Source: JASBZA01 sp964392065 (GTDB lineage Bacteria > Bacillota > Clostridia > Saccharofermentanales > Fastidiosipilaceae). Taken from it: a DNA stretch of 41,777 bases. A model generated the notes under the pieces. That model saw only the letters and a program-made list of their open reading frames with translations. It searched no databases and was not told the origin of the DNA. Where the stretch lies: NCBI GenBank assembly GCA_964392065.1, contig CAYMOG010000009.1:1-41777 (forward strand), read 5' to 3'. The position numbers were made by a program, and so were the translations under genes. Each line of letters opens with the position of its first letter. Within the stretch, counting starts at the first letter, position 1. This document shows positions 9,338 to 17,558 of the stretch, piece after piece.

Positions 9338-9371
9338 AAACCCTAGAATATCTCTGGGGTTTTTTCTTTTA
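9338..9371 (+). terminator. Rho-independent terminator of tRNA-Leu
   Basis: A 10-bp stem, AAACCCTAGA (9338-9347) with TCTGGGGTTT (9353-9362, one G-U pair), a 5-nt loop and a T-rich tail (TTTTCTTTT). It begins 3 bases after the encoded CCA. Confidence 0.85.
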
Positions 9372-9536
9372 TTAAAATCGAATCCTATTTATACTTACTT
9401 ATCTATCCAGAATTTTTTGTATTTTCTAAGTATGTGATTCTTAAGAAGTGTGGTTAAAATAATTCAATATTCTTAAAACAGTGAATTGTGATAAGCTAAA
9501 CTACATTGAGAAATAATTTGAGGAGAGCGTTATAAC

Positions 9537-10838
9537 ATGCAAGGTGATTTAGGTAAGCATAGACTATATTTACACAGACCAGCGAGTACACTGCTCCATA
9601 TCTATTCTTTTCGTGGACAAATTGATCCGAAGCGATTTCGAGACTGTATTTCTAGTGCAATGCATGCACATGAACATCTTTGTCAAAAAGTATCCATCTC
9701 AGATGAGGGCGAAGCTACGTTTGAAGCACTAGAAGAACCTCAAGTACGAGTAGAGATTGAAGAGTATGAACCTCCTGAATCAGATGAAGAAGAGACTCTA
9801 GTGGATATTGCGTTTCAATGGGCAGAAGAGAGTGTTCGTTATAATTTCGATGTTTTTTCGGGTGAGATGATAAAACATGTCTTATTAACAGATGGAGAAT
9901 CATTTGTATGGGGAATTGCTTCCCACTATTTAGCCGGTGATGCAAAGTCTATTCAGTTTATGGTTAGAGATGTGCTAAGACTTATGGATGACAAGGCATT
10001 CGTTCTAGGAACGGTTCCATGGGAACCTCTTGATTCTGCGAACGTACCAAATGAGAATAAGTTATTCTTCACAGCAAAAAGACAGGTGCGGAAGATGAAT
10101 CAGGAATGGTTACGATCTGCCAAGAGCTTCGGCCCTAGGGATCGGGAGAGAATGTCTAAGAATTTCCATGAAGCGTATCCTATGCATATTTTACATGAAC
10201 GTTTAGATAAGAAAACATTCCAAGCATTGCAGAATTTATGTAGAGAAAAAAGAATACATTTTTCAGCGCTTCTAGCGGCCGCCTATTATAAGGCGTCAAG
10301 TGATACGGATAATGTACACTTTACGGTGAGTACAAGGAAGCCTGGGTATGAAGGTGTAGGGATTTATCAAGGTGGAATACAAGTTGAGTACCCCAAATTT
10401 ACTGGAGACCTTATGAGCTTAGCCCATAAAATCTCTATAAAAATGGCAGAAAAGTTGGACAATCCCAATGCGGTACACCATTCCGCTACCGTGTTACAAG
10501 GCATCGAAGGGACACTTATCGATGCAGGTTATTATGCGGCTTATGATGGTTTGAAAAATAAATCTGCTCAGACGATTCAGGGAATGTACGGCATTAGTAG
10601 TGCAGGCAAGGGCTTCCAAATCTCTAATCTTGGTGTGATTTATTCGGAGGAAGAATTCAATTTTGCTTCTCTTGAAGAAGTCTATTTTCTTGCTCCATTT
10701 ATTCCCAATTTTGCCAGGATGATAGGGGTTATTACAATAGGGGACACGATGACCATAACCCATGCCTGCTATGTGGATCCTGATTTCGAACGTCTGGTGC
10801 TAGAGAGAGCAAAAGAACAGTTACTTCGTTTACTGTAA
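9537..10838 (+). CDS. Condensation-domain-like acyltransferase protein
   Basis: 433 aa, soluble, no signal peptide. The two-lobed layout resembles NRPS condensation domains and alcohol acetyltransferases. The position of the catalytic HHxxxDG motif is occupied by a degenerate SHYLAGDAKS (His130, Asp135). The C-terminal half ends with a typical 'ISNLG... ITIGDTMTITHACYVDP... ERLVLERAKEQLL' pattern of that superfamily. Function is unknown; acyl transfer is plausible, but the altered motif may mean a different or lost activity. ATG start with GAGGAG 11 bases upstream. Single-gene unit whose last 9 bases overlap the convergent peptidase-like gene. No NRPS or PKS gene is near, so a stand-alone role is likely. 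Confidence 0.6.
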   Translation: MQGDLGKHRLYLHRPASTLLHIYSFRGQIDPKRFRDCISSAMHAHEHLCQKVSISDEGEATFEALEEPQVRVEIEEYEPPESDEEETLVDIAFQWAEESVRYNFDVFSGEMIKHVLLTDGESFVWGIASHYLAGDAKSIQFMVRDVLRLMDDKAFVLGTVPWEPLDSANVPNENKLFFTAKRQVRKMNQEWLRSAKSFGPRDRERMSKNFHEAYPMHILHERLDKKTFQALQNLCREKRIHFSALLAAAYYKASSDTDNVHFTVSTRKPGYEGVGIYQGGIQVEYPKFTGDLMSLAHKISIKMAEKLDNPNAVHHSATVLQGIEGTLIDAGYYAAYDGLKNKSAQTIQGMYGISSAGKGFQISNLGVIYSEEEFNFASLEEVYFLAPFIPNFARMIGVITIGDTMTITHACYVDPDFERLVLERAKEQLLRLL

Positions 10839-11414
10839 TGTAGGCTTAAAGAACACCGCAGAGCCTTGCAATGGGCTTCGGATTAGAACGGCAGGGTAAT
10901 TTTCCCACCCGTAATGGGTAAGAAGAACTCTCTGACCGTTTTCTATTTTATAGCCATAAGCAAGAATAGCATGGTTAATATATTTATCTTTTGCACTGGG
11001 ATCTGGAATGCCTCCGAAAAGAATAACGGGTCTACCATGATGCAATTCATGATACGTGAGAAACCAACCGATTCGCCACGCTATCTTGGACATGAAACCA
11101 GCTTGTCGCCAGCGTTTCCAAATTGAATAGGCCCAAGAACTTGCATTCTTGGTTTCTCCGAGAAGCAAGTTGTGGATAGCGCTAGGTGTTAGGGGCTTGT
11201 GTAGGGTAGAGGGATAAACGGGCTTTCCTAATATTTTCGTCCAATAATCCGCTAAGAGAGTGGCTGCAACGTAGCCGCAAGATTTTCCATTGTTTTTGGC
11301 GAGATTCGCTTGATAAATTATCTCGGCATGGGGCACGAGAAAATAGCCTTCGTCAGGCAAGTGTACGGTTCTAGTGAAAAATAATCTCTTTATCCAATCT
11401 TTTCGCTGTAACAT
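10830..11414 (-). CDS. C39-like (papain-fold) cysteine peptidase, probable
   Basis: 194 aa. The probable nucleophile is Cys46 in GKSCGYVAATLLADYW, which resembles the CGPTxxAMLLxYW pattern of C39-like peptidases. The probable His is His148 in NHAILAYGY, followed by a THYGW segment where the family has an NxWG-type motif. No clear signal peptide is seen, although a hydrophobic patch (IAWRIGWFLTYH) lies mid-protein. Standard C39 domains process bacteriocin leader peptides from ABC exporters, but no ABC domain or bacteriocin gene lies here, so the substrate is unknown. Convergent and 9-base overlapping with the condensation-like gene. The 5' side faces the Crp-type regulator gene divergently, across 116 bases. 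Confidence 0.6.
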   Translation of the reverse strand: MLQRKDWIKRLFFTRTVHLPDEGYFLVPHAEIIYQANLAKNNGKSCGYVAATLLADYWTKILGKPVYPSTLHKPLTPSAIHNLLLGETKNASSWAYSIWKRWRQAGFMSKIAWRIGWFLTYHELHHGRPVILFGGIPDPSAKDKYINHAILAYGYKIENGQRVLLTHYGWENYPAVLIRSPLQGSAVFFKPTLQ

Positions 11415-11481
11415 TTATAACTTTCTTAAAGATATTTACATTTTCTTATGCTAGAATGATTAAAACCATAGTTTATCAGTC

Positions 11482-11500
11482 AAGCACAATTTAAGTGCTT
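11482..11500. promoter_or_regulatory. Perfect inverted repeat upstream of the Crp-type regulator
   Basis: AAGCAC (11482-11487), 7-nt spacer, GTGCTT (11495-11500). It lies 30 bases before the regulator's start codon and between divergent genes. A binding site for that regulator (autoregulation) is an inference. A candidate -10 TAGAAT preceded by TG (11449-11457) lies upstream of it; no clear -35. Confidence 0.4.
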
Positions 11501-11530
11501 TAATTATACACGTATTAGGAGGCACACCAG

Positions 11531-12274
11531 GTGAAGAAAGTTTGTCAAGTTCTGGCCGATACGAATCTTTTCGACGGTATCGATCATAGCGTATTTGAAC
11601 CTTATTGTGCGAGAACAAATATCCGCTTGATATGGAAAGGTGAGATAGTTGTTAACGAGGGTGATCGTTGTGAAGGTATTTATTCTGTAGTGTCAGGAAC
11701 TCTGGCGATTCAGAAATACTCAATCGATGGAGAGTATGTCACTATAAACTTGTTAGAAGAAGGCGACAGCTTCGGTGAGGAGTTCTTCTTCGGCTCCCAG
11801 AGAGAGTATACGTATTCCATCGAAGCGGTTTCCAACGCACAAGTGATTCATGTGCCCAAAGACATTATGCTTACTATGCTGGAAAATGACGAGGAAATGC
11901 GGGAGAATTTCATGAAAACCTTGTCCGACCGTATTATGACTCAGAATACTAGGATTAATACGCTTTCACAGCGCAATTTACGATTAAAAATCACACGTTA
12001 TCTTCTGAATTTACATTATGAGAAGGAAAAGGATGAGGAGCGCCGTTATGGATATATGCAGAAGAAAACAGATGTTTCTACTCCTTCTGTTGAACTTCCT
12101 GTATCGAAAGAAGTCGCTGCGAAACTCTTAGCGATGCCTAGACCTTCGTTTTCTAGAGAACTCGTTCGTATGGAAAAAGAAGAACTGATTAAGGTCAACG
12201 GAAGAGTAATATGGTTGATCAACCTCAAGGCCTTGGAACTAGATGGGCAAATTGAGGAACTGGAGGACGAATAA
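11531..12274 (+). CDS. Crp/Fnr-family transcriptional regulator
   Basis: 247 aa. Residues ~15-135 form a cyclic-nucleotide-binding beta-roll (GDRCEGIYSVVSGTL, then EGDSFGEEFFFG). A long dimerisation helix follows, then a winged HTH of the Crp type (PVSKEVAAKLLAMPRPSFSREL, within ~175-230). The Arg-Ser pair that contacts cAMP in E. coli Crp is not seen in its usual place after FGE. Cysteines occur at 5, 26 and 47, which is not the canonical Fnr cluster, so ligand and signal are unknown. GTG start with a strong AGGAGG upstream. First gene of a tight cluster, 18 bases before the diadenylate cyclase fusion. That position raises the possibility that it responds to, or controls, c-di-AMP synthesis. 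Confidence 0.9.
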   Translation: MKKVCQVLADTNLFDGIDHSVFEPYCARTNIRLIWKGEIVVNEGDRCEGIYSVVSGTLAIQKYSIDGEYVTINLLEEGDSFGEEFFFGSQREYTYSIEAVSNAQVIHVPKDIMLTMLENDEEMRENFMKTLSDRIMTQNTRINTLSQRNLRLKITRYLLNLHYEKEKDEERRYGYMQKKTDVSTPSVELPVSKEVAAKLLAMPRPSFSRELVRMEKEELIKVNGRVIWLINLKALELDGQIEELEDE

Positions 12275-12292
12275 TTTCTAGGAGGAGCTTGG

Positions 12293-13765
12293 GTGACGAC
12301 GAAGAGCATATTTGTATTGCTTTCTACTGGTGGTTTTAGTGATTTTATCAATGCCTTAATGGAAGAATTTCGGAATGGATTCTTCTTATTTGATAGTCCA
12401 TGGGATTTATTTGTATCCTTTCTAGATATCGCTGTTACGACTTTTGCTTGTTTTTATATACTGAAATTAATTAGTGAGACGAGAGCATGGCAACTCCTCA
12501 AGGGATTGCTGTGGCTTCTCGTATTTACGATTCTAGCTGGTTGGTTTGGTCTACGAACGATTAACTTCGCCCTCGTAAATTCCATATCTGTTTTAGCCCT
12601 TGGTTTAGTGGTGATTTTTCAACCTGAACTTCGTAGAGCTTTGGAGTCGGTAGGTAGGAATTCTTTGGCATTTTTCTCAGCCCGTGATGATGATGTGAGT
12701 CTCATGAAGAGTCTTCATAACGTGGTGGAGTCCATTGTGGTGGCTTGCGCCAGTATGGCGGAGGAATATACCGGTGCACTTATTATTATCGAGCGGCAAA
12801 CGAAGCTTGGAGATCTCATTGAGTCTGGTACTGCAGTGGTCATGGATTCGGAGTTGACCTCCACAGCATTGAGACAAATTTTCTACAAGAATTCTCCTAT
12901 GCACGATGGCGCCGTTCTGATTAGAAGAGGCCGTATCTACGCCTCTAGGGTCCATGTGCCACTTAGCGATAGTTATCAATTACGCCGTGAAATGGGCACG
13001 AGACACCGTGCCGCTATTGGTGCATCAGAGATTGGAGATACCATTGCAATTGTTGTTTCAGAAGAACATGGAACATTATCCGTAGCGGTTCGTGGTAGGC
13101 TTTATACCCTAGAAAATGCTGATGCCTTACGAACGGTTCTCCACAGACTACTCAATACGGAAGCCACTATCGATGACTCTTCGTTGCCGAAGCGTATTCG
13201 CAAGGTTTTACGTATTGATAAGACAGGTAGTGCAGAAGAGCAGCGTATGGAGCAAGAGAAGAAGTCTAAATCCGCTAAGACGGCTGAAGAAACGATTAAA
13301 AATATGGAAGAAGGGGGTGCTTCGACAGGCGGGCTTCAAGACTTTGAAGTAACTAGGAAGCCTAGACGCAGTCGAGCGATGCTTCTGGCCATTGCTTTGG
13401 CCGTATCCCTAGGTCTATGGACTTTTGTAAGGGTGACTACGAACCCTATAACAACTAGAGCCTTCAATGTACCATTACTTGTGACAGGGACTGAACACTT
13501 AGAAGGTCAAGCACTTGATTATTATAATCCTGTAAATCAGGTAATGGTTAGTATCAGAGGGCGAGTTCGTGCCTTGGAAAATGTGACAAGTAATCAAGTT
13601 ATTGCCGAAATTGATTTCTCTGAAGTCGAGGGTGCTAATGTCTATGAATTACCTGTTTCTGTTGAAATTGAAGATCTTTCGGTATTGTCCTATCAAGTAA
13701 CGGTACGTAACCCCGGTCGCGTGACCGTCAGTGTATATGAAGCTCAGGCTGTGCCTGAAGACTAG
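12293..13765 (+). CDS. cdaA: Diadenylate cyclase CdaA fused to a YbbR (CdaR) domain
   Basis: 490 aa. N-terminal membrane segments (about 38-60, 66-84, 92-110) lead into a DisA_N diadenylate cyclase domain with the DGA motif (205-207) and the RHR motif (237-239). It makes c-di-AMP from two ATP. A charged linker (~305-360) is followed by a fourth membrane segment (~362-379) and one YbbR domain (~388-483). In most Bacillota, cdaA and cdaR (ybbR) are separate adjacent genes upstream of glmM, and CdaR usually has several YbbR repeats. Here they form one polypeptide with a single repeat, and glmM does not follow. GTG start with AGGAGGAG upstream. No stop or frameshift is visible at the junction, so it reads as a real fusion. 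Membrane topology would put the cyclase inside and YbbR outside. Confidence 0.93.
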   Translation: MTTKSIFVLLSTGGFSDFINALMEEFRNGFFLFDSPWDLFVSFLDIAVTTFACFYILKLISETRAWQLLKGLLWLLVFTILAGWFGLRTINFALVNSISVLALGLVVIFQPELRRALESVGRNSLAFFSARDDDVSLMKSLHNVVESIVVACASMAEEYTGALIIIERQTKLGDLIESGTAVVMDSELTSTALRQIFYKNSPMHDGAVLIRRGRIYASRVHVPLSDSYQLRREMGTRHRAAIGASEIGDTIAIVVSEEHGTLSVAVRGRLYTLENADALRTVLHRLLNTEATIDDSSLPKRIRKVLRIDKTGSAEEQRMEQEKKSKSAKTAEETIKNMEEGGASTGGLQDFEVTRKPRRSRAMLLAIALAVSLGLWTFVRVTTNPITTRAFNVPLLVTGTEHLEGQALDYYNPVNQVMVSIRGRVRALENVTSNQVIAEIDFSEVEGANVYELPVSVEIEDLSVLSYQVTVRNPGRVTVSVYEAQAVPED

Positions 13766-13780
13766 TGAGTCGAGGTAACT

Positions 13781-13945
13781 ATGATTAAGAAAATATGGAA
13801 TGGTTTAATTATCATTATCATTTTATTGGCGATTGTACTTCTCTTGTTATTTGTGAGTAATCGGTCTTTGGCCCGAAGAGATGAGCAAGTACAAGGACTT
13901 ATACAAGAAAAATATATTCAACACGAGGTAATAAACTATGCATGA
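13781..13945 (+). CDS. 54-aa single-pass membrane peptide
   Basis: A short reading frame between the cyclase fusion and the ATPase: ATG 13781, TGA 13943-13945. GAGG lies at 13772-13775, 5 bases before the ATG. The peptide starts with a basic MIKKIWNG, has one very hydrophobic Ile/Leu-rich segment (about residues 9-25) and ends with a charged, polar tail. Its last 8 bases overlap the ATPase start (ATG 13938), which implies translational coupling. I do not recognise a family. Position and overlap suggest a membrane anchor or regulator for either neighbour. Confidence 0.7.
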   Translation: MIKKIWNGLIIIIILLAIVLLLLFVSNRSLARRDEQVQGLIQEKYIQHEVINYA

Positions 13946-16436
13946 AATTGATAGCTTAGCGTCCTTTTATTTGGGGAAAATCTACGATGAAGTTTCACAG
14001 AAACTTAGTGAAGAATATTTGTTCTATGACACGAAAGATTTGACAACTCATGCCATGTTAGTTGGGATGACCGGAAGTGGTAAGACAGGTTTAGGAATCA
14101 GTTTGCTAGAAGAAGCTGCTCTGGACAATATTCCGGCTCTGATTATTGACCCCAAAGGCGACATGACAAACCTTATGCTGAACTTTCCAAACCTAGAAGC
14201 GGAAGATTTTCTACCATGGGTTTCTGGGGAAGAAGCGCAACGTAAAGAGCTTACGCGAGAAGCTTTGGCTTCAAGCAAAGCAGAGAGTTGGCGTAACGGA
14301 TTAGCCGATTGGGGAATTAATACCGACCGTTTACAGAGACTGAAGAAACAAACACTGGTTCGTGTGTATACTCCTGGGAGCACAGCTGGAATTCCTATTT
14401 CTCTATTACGTTCGATTGCGCTACCTAGTGAGAATATTCTCCTAGATCAAGAACTTCTCAATGAATATGCATCCTCTACAGTGTCGGCTCTCTTAACTCT
14501 ATTAGGTGAACAAGATGATCCAGTCAACAGTAGAGAACATATCTTATTAAATACTATTCTTCTGGACCAATGGGCAGCCAGAAAGAGTCTTACGCTTCCT
14601 GAACTTATTCAGCATATTCAAAAGCCTGAAGTAAAGCAATTCGGCGTCTTGTCTCTAGAAACTTTCTTTCCCGAAAAAGATAGAATGCAGCTTGCTATGA
14701 AAATTAATAATCTCTTGGCAAACCCACAATTTTCTCTATGGATGCAAGGGGTACCTCTAGACATCGATAAATTCCTCTTCGATGAAGATGGAAAGCCTTG
14801 TTTATCTATATTTTCCATTCATCACTTAAACGATGAAGAAAGAATGTTTTTCGTATCCTCTTTCTTAAATGCGGTCTTATCATGGGTCCGTAGCCAAAGT
14901 GGCACGTCCAGTCTGAGAGCCTTGCTCTATATGGATGAGATATTTGGTTACTTCCCACCAGTATCCAATCCACCGTCGAAGAAACCTCTGCTAACGCTCC
15001 TGAAGCAAGCTAGAGCTTATGGATTAGGGCTTGTTTTGAGTACCCAAAACCCTGTTGACCTAGACTACAAAGGATTATCGAATATCGGCTCATGGTTTAT
15101 AGGGCGTTTGCAAACCCAACAGGACAAGGACAGGTTACTCGCTGGACTAGAGAGTGCATCAGCAGAAAATGCAAGGGTTTTTGATCGTCAGACACTAAAT
15201 CGTCTACTCTCCTCGCTTCCTTCAAGGGTGTTTCTTATGAATAATGTTCATGAAGATGGACCTGTATTGTTTCACAGTCGGTGGGCTATGTCCTATCTGG
15301 CAGGGCCACTGTCCAGACAACAAATCGCACGACTAGACCAACCTAAGCTGGGTGATTTAGTAATTAATAGCGATGAAGGAAACAAGGTGGATAACTCAGG
15401 TGTAAGTGAAGGGAAGCAAACAGAAATACTAGAAAGAGCAGAACATCTAGAAGAAAATCAAGTGATTAGTTTGAAACCTACGTTAGCGGAGGGTATACAG
15501 CAGTATTTTATGCCAGTTACACGCTTAGAAGAAAATATGTTTTACTTACCTTCTCTGTTAGGTATTGTGGACACGACATTTGTTGATAAAAAACATGAAG
15601 TCAATACGATAAACAGAAGTACGTGGAATACACCCATTGGCTCAGGAATAATTAAAGTTGATTGGGAGAAAACGACGGGAGCGGAATTGGATGTAGATGA
15701 TCTTGAAGAAGAAGGCAGACCTGGACTAGGTTTCTCCCAGATTCCTGATGAAATGAGCCGAAAGTCTACGTATACTGCTTGGGAAAAAGCACTAAAAGAC
15801 TATGTCTATAGAGAAAATGCATTGAAACTCTATTGGAGTCCCCTGGCCAAGGTGGTATCTAGAGAAGGTGAGAGTAAATCTTCATTTGTTCAGAGAATTC
15901 AATTACATGCAAGAGAAATCCGCGATCAAGCCATAGAGGAACTACGCTTAAGCTACCAACAGAAGATGACAAAATTAGAAGAGCGTATTCGTACAGCAGA
16001 ACAAAAAGTCGAGAGAGAAAAGAGTCAAGCCAATCAAGCAAAATTAAATACGGCAATTAGTATAGGCTCAACGATTTTAGGCACATTCTTCGGCCGTAAA
16101 GGCATAGGCAAAGGTACTGTCGGCAAAGCAGCGACCTCTGCCCGAGCAGCCGGACGTGCTCGCCAACAGGGTGCTGATGTAGAAATGGCTAGAGAAACAC
16201 TAGAGAAATACCGTAGTGATTACGAACTTCTTGAAAAAGACTTACAAAAAGATTTAGAAATCCTAAGTAAGAATTATGAAGAGGAAAGTAATACTATAGA
16301 AGATTTCTCGATGAAACCTAAGAAAGCGGATATCAATGTGCGTACATTAGCTGTTTTATGGCTCCCATATGAAAAACGCGAAGACCGTTATTTCCCTTGT
16401 TACCGCGTCTCTAGCGAGGTAGAGGAAGCGAAGTAA
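13938..16436 (+). CDS. HerA/FtsK-type P-loop ATPase of unknown role
   Basis: 832 aa, soluble. Walker A is GMTGSGKT (43-50), closely followed by IIDPKGDMTNL (69-79). Walker B is ALLYMDE (328-334) and a sensor Gln lies in STQNP (369-372). This pattern belongs to the HerA/DUF87-like motor ATPases; I recall similar ~800-aa proteins in many bacteria annotated only as ATP-binding protein. The C-terminal third has long coiled coils (~650-710 and 745-785) separated by a Gly/Ala/Arg-rich, glycine-zipper-like segment (GTVGKAATSARAAGRARQQG, ~726-745). No NurA, SIR2 or nuclease partner sits in the same operon, so a defence role is not supported. The last 26 bases overlap the convergent gene. DNA or protein translocation is the family-level expectation only. 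Confidence 0.8.
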   Translation: MHEIDSLASFYLGKIYDEVSQKLSEEYLFYDTKDLTTHAMLVGMTGSGKTGLGISLLEEAALDNIPALIIDPKGDMTNLMLNFPNLEAEDFLPWVSGEEAQRKELTREALASSKAESWRNGLADWGINTDRLQRLKKQTLVRVYTPGSTAGIPISLLRSIALPSENILLDQELLNEYASSTVSALLTLLGEQDDPVNSREHILLNTILLDQWAARKSLTLPELIQHIQKPEVKQFGVLSLETFFPEKDRMQLAMKINNLLANPQFSLWMQGVPLDIDKFLFDEDGKPCLSIFSIHHLNDEERMFFVSSFLNAVLSWVRSQSGTSSLRALLYMDEIFGYFPPVSNPPSKKPLLTLLKQARAYGLGLVLSTQNPVDLDYKGLSNIGSWFIGRLQTQQDKDRLLAGLESASAENARVFDRQTLNRLLSSLPSRVFLMNNVHEDGPVLFHSRWAMSYLAGPLSRQQIARLDQPKLGDLVINSDEGNKVDNSGVSEGKQTEILERAEHLEENQVISLKPTLAEGIQQYFMPVTRLEENMFYLPSLLGIVDTTFVDKKHEVNTINRSTWNTPIGSGIIKVDWEKTTGAELDVDDLEEEGRPGLGFSQIPDEMSRKSTYTAWEKALKDYVYRENALKLYWSPLAKVVSREGESKSSFVQRIQLHAREIRDQAIEELRLSYQQKMTKLEERIRTAEQKVEREKSQANQAKLNTAISIGSTILGTFFGRKGIGKGTVGKAATSARAAGRARQQGADVEMARETLEKYRSDYELLEKDLQKDLEILSKNYEEESNTIEDFSMKPKKADINVRTLAVLWLPYEKREDRYFPCYRVSSEVEEAK

Positions 16437-17400
16437 AGTCTTTCATGTCATTGATTCTTGTGTAATATTGAAGCAGATGCTGCATAGTATCTGCTTCTTC
16501 TATTTTGTTTTGCTCAGTAATAGTTTCTGTATCCTCAGGTCTCGTATCATCGCGTGGAGGAAGCAGACTATGTAAGGCATAGCGATTTTCTTCGAAGCTG
16601 TCTGTGTGGATTCGAAGTCTTTTCTTCAGAACTTGCGAAATATATTTCATAAGATTATGCAACTGATGGATATCATAGAGAACGGCTTCCTCTAGTTTAA
16701 TTACAGAGTATCCTAACTCTTCTAGTTTAGGTAATAATTCTCTAGAGTTTACTGTGTTCGTTTTTTCCCCAAGTGAACTAAGATCTAGGATAACGTCATG
16801 GTCTGGGTAGAAAATTTCAGCATGATATAAAACGATCGAGGATTCTCCTAGTATTTCTACGGGTATCAGAATTTCATGCTGAAATTTCGGATTGCCAAGC
16901 TTATAACCTCCTAATTTGTAAGGTAAATTGAGTAACATATCGACATGCATCACTAGAGGTGAATCGTAAGCATCTTTAATATATTGTAGAGCACGTAAAG
17001 CATGTCTTCGTCCTCTATGTTTCACACACTTTTCTATATAAGTAATTAAGGCATATCTGGAACTCAGTGGAGTTGAGCCAGAAAACTTACTACAGATTAA
17101 ATTTCCTAGGAGTATAGCCCGCTGGATATCAACATCTTGGGCAATCTGTAAGAAGACTTGTTCTATACATACTATAGACTCATTGTTTCGTTCTATACAC
17201 GCTATTTCTTGTGAGATGACTGTAGTTGTGTGTACATCATAGGCTTTATTATAGAAACGTTCATTTCTATCGAAAACAATGACTTGCTCTACTCCTCTCT
17301 CTTCTAACAGAGCAAGTTCATGGGCGAAATAGACGTCTAAGTAGGGAATGGAATATTTCTTCGCAGCCGTCCAGTGGCTAAATAGTAGTTTCTTTTTCAT
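16411..17400 (-). CDS. Uncharacterised protein, possible DUF559/Vsr-like (PD-(D/E)XK-type) fold
   Basis: 329 aa, soluble. The central pattern SPLVMHVDMLLNLPYKLGGY, then HAEIFYPDHDVILDLSS and later LEELGYSVIKL, resembles proteins I recall from Actinobacteria and Bacillota. Those have 'SPME..L.LLLTLP..LGGYGLP', a 'PDLLWPE..V..EYD' strand and a 'LGY.V..VT' strand, and carry a DUF559/Vsr-like nuclease fold. Here the EYD-type position reads LDLSS, so catalytic acids look altered and activity may be lost or different. Single minus-strand gene, convergent with the HerA-like ATPase and overlapping its 3' end. This assignment is tentative and rests on pattern memory. Confidence 0.45.
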   Translation of the reverse strand: MKKKLLFSHWTAAKKYSIPYLDVYFAHELALLEERGVEQVIVFDRNERFYNKAYDVHTTTVISQEIACIERNNESIVCIEQVFLQIAQDVDIQRAILLGNLICSKFSGSTPLSSRYALITYIEKCVKHRGRRHALRALQYIKDAYDSPLVMHVDMLLNLPYKLGGYKLGNPKFQHEILIPVEILGESSIVLYHAEIFYPDHDVILDLSSLGEKTNTVNSRELLPKLEELGYSVIKLEEAVLYDIHQLHNLMKYISQVLKKRLRIHTDSFEENRYALHSLLPPRDDTRPEDTETITEQNKIEEADTMQHLLQYYTRINDMKDFTSLPLPR

Positions 17401-17492
17401 AGCTCTATTCTAGGTGAACTCAGGAGAAACTGTTTTCTACAAAAAACAACAATTTCCTACAATTCTTACCTATAGCTTGAGATCCAAATACA

Positions 17493-17530
17493 AAATGCCC
17501 TTAGTTCAAAGTTGGAAACTAAGGGCATTT
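17493..17530 (-). terminator. Terminator of the PEPCK/HPrK-like gene
   Basis: A perfect 14-bp inverted repeat (17493-17506 with 17517-17530), loop 10 nt. On the minus strand the stem ends in CATTT and runs into TGTATTT, a T-rich tail. It lies 29 bases past the stop of the minus-strand gene at 17559-19319 and before the next minus-strand gene. Confidence 0.8.
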
Positions 17531-17558
17531 AAATAACGTGCGAGGAGAGGATAGCGTA

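Noticed and set aside
13938..17400. A HerA-nuclease antiphage defence pair
   Set aside because: The possible nuclease-like gene is on the opposite strand and convergent, and its acidic motif looks altered. The ATPase is in an operon with c-di-AMP genes instead.
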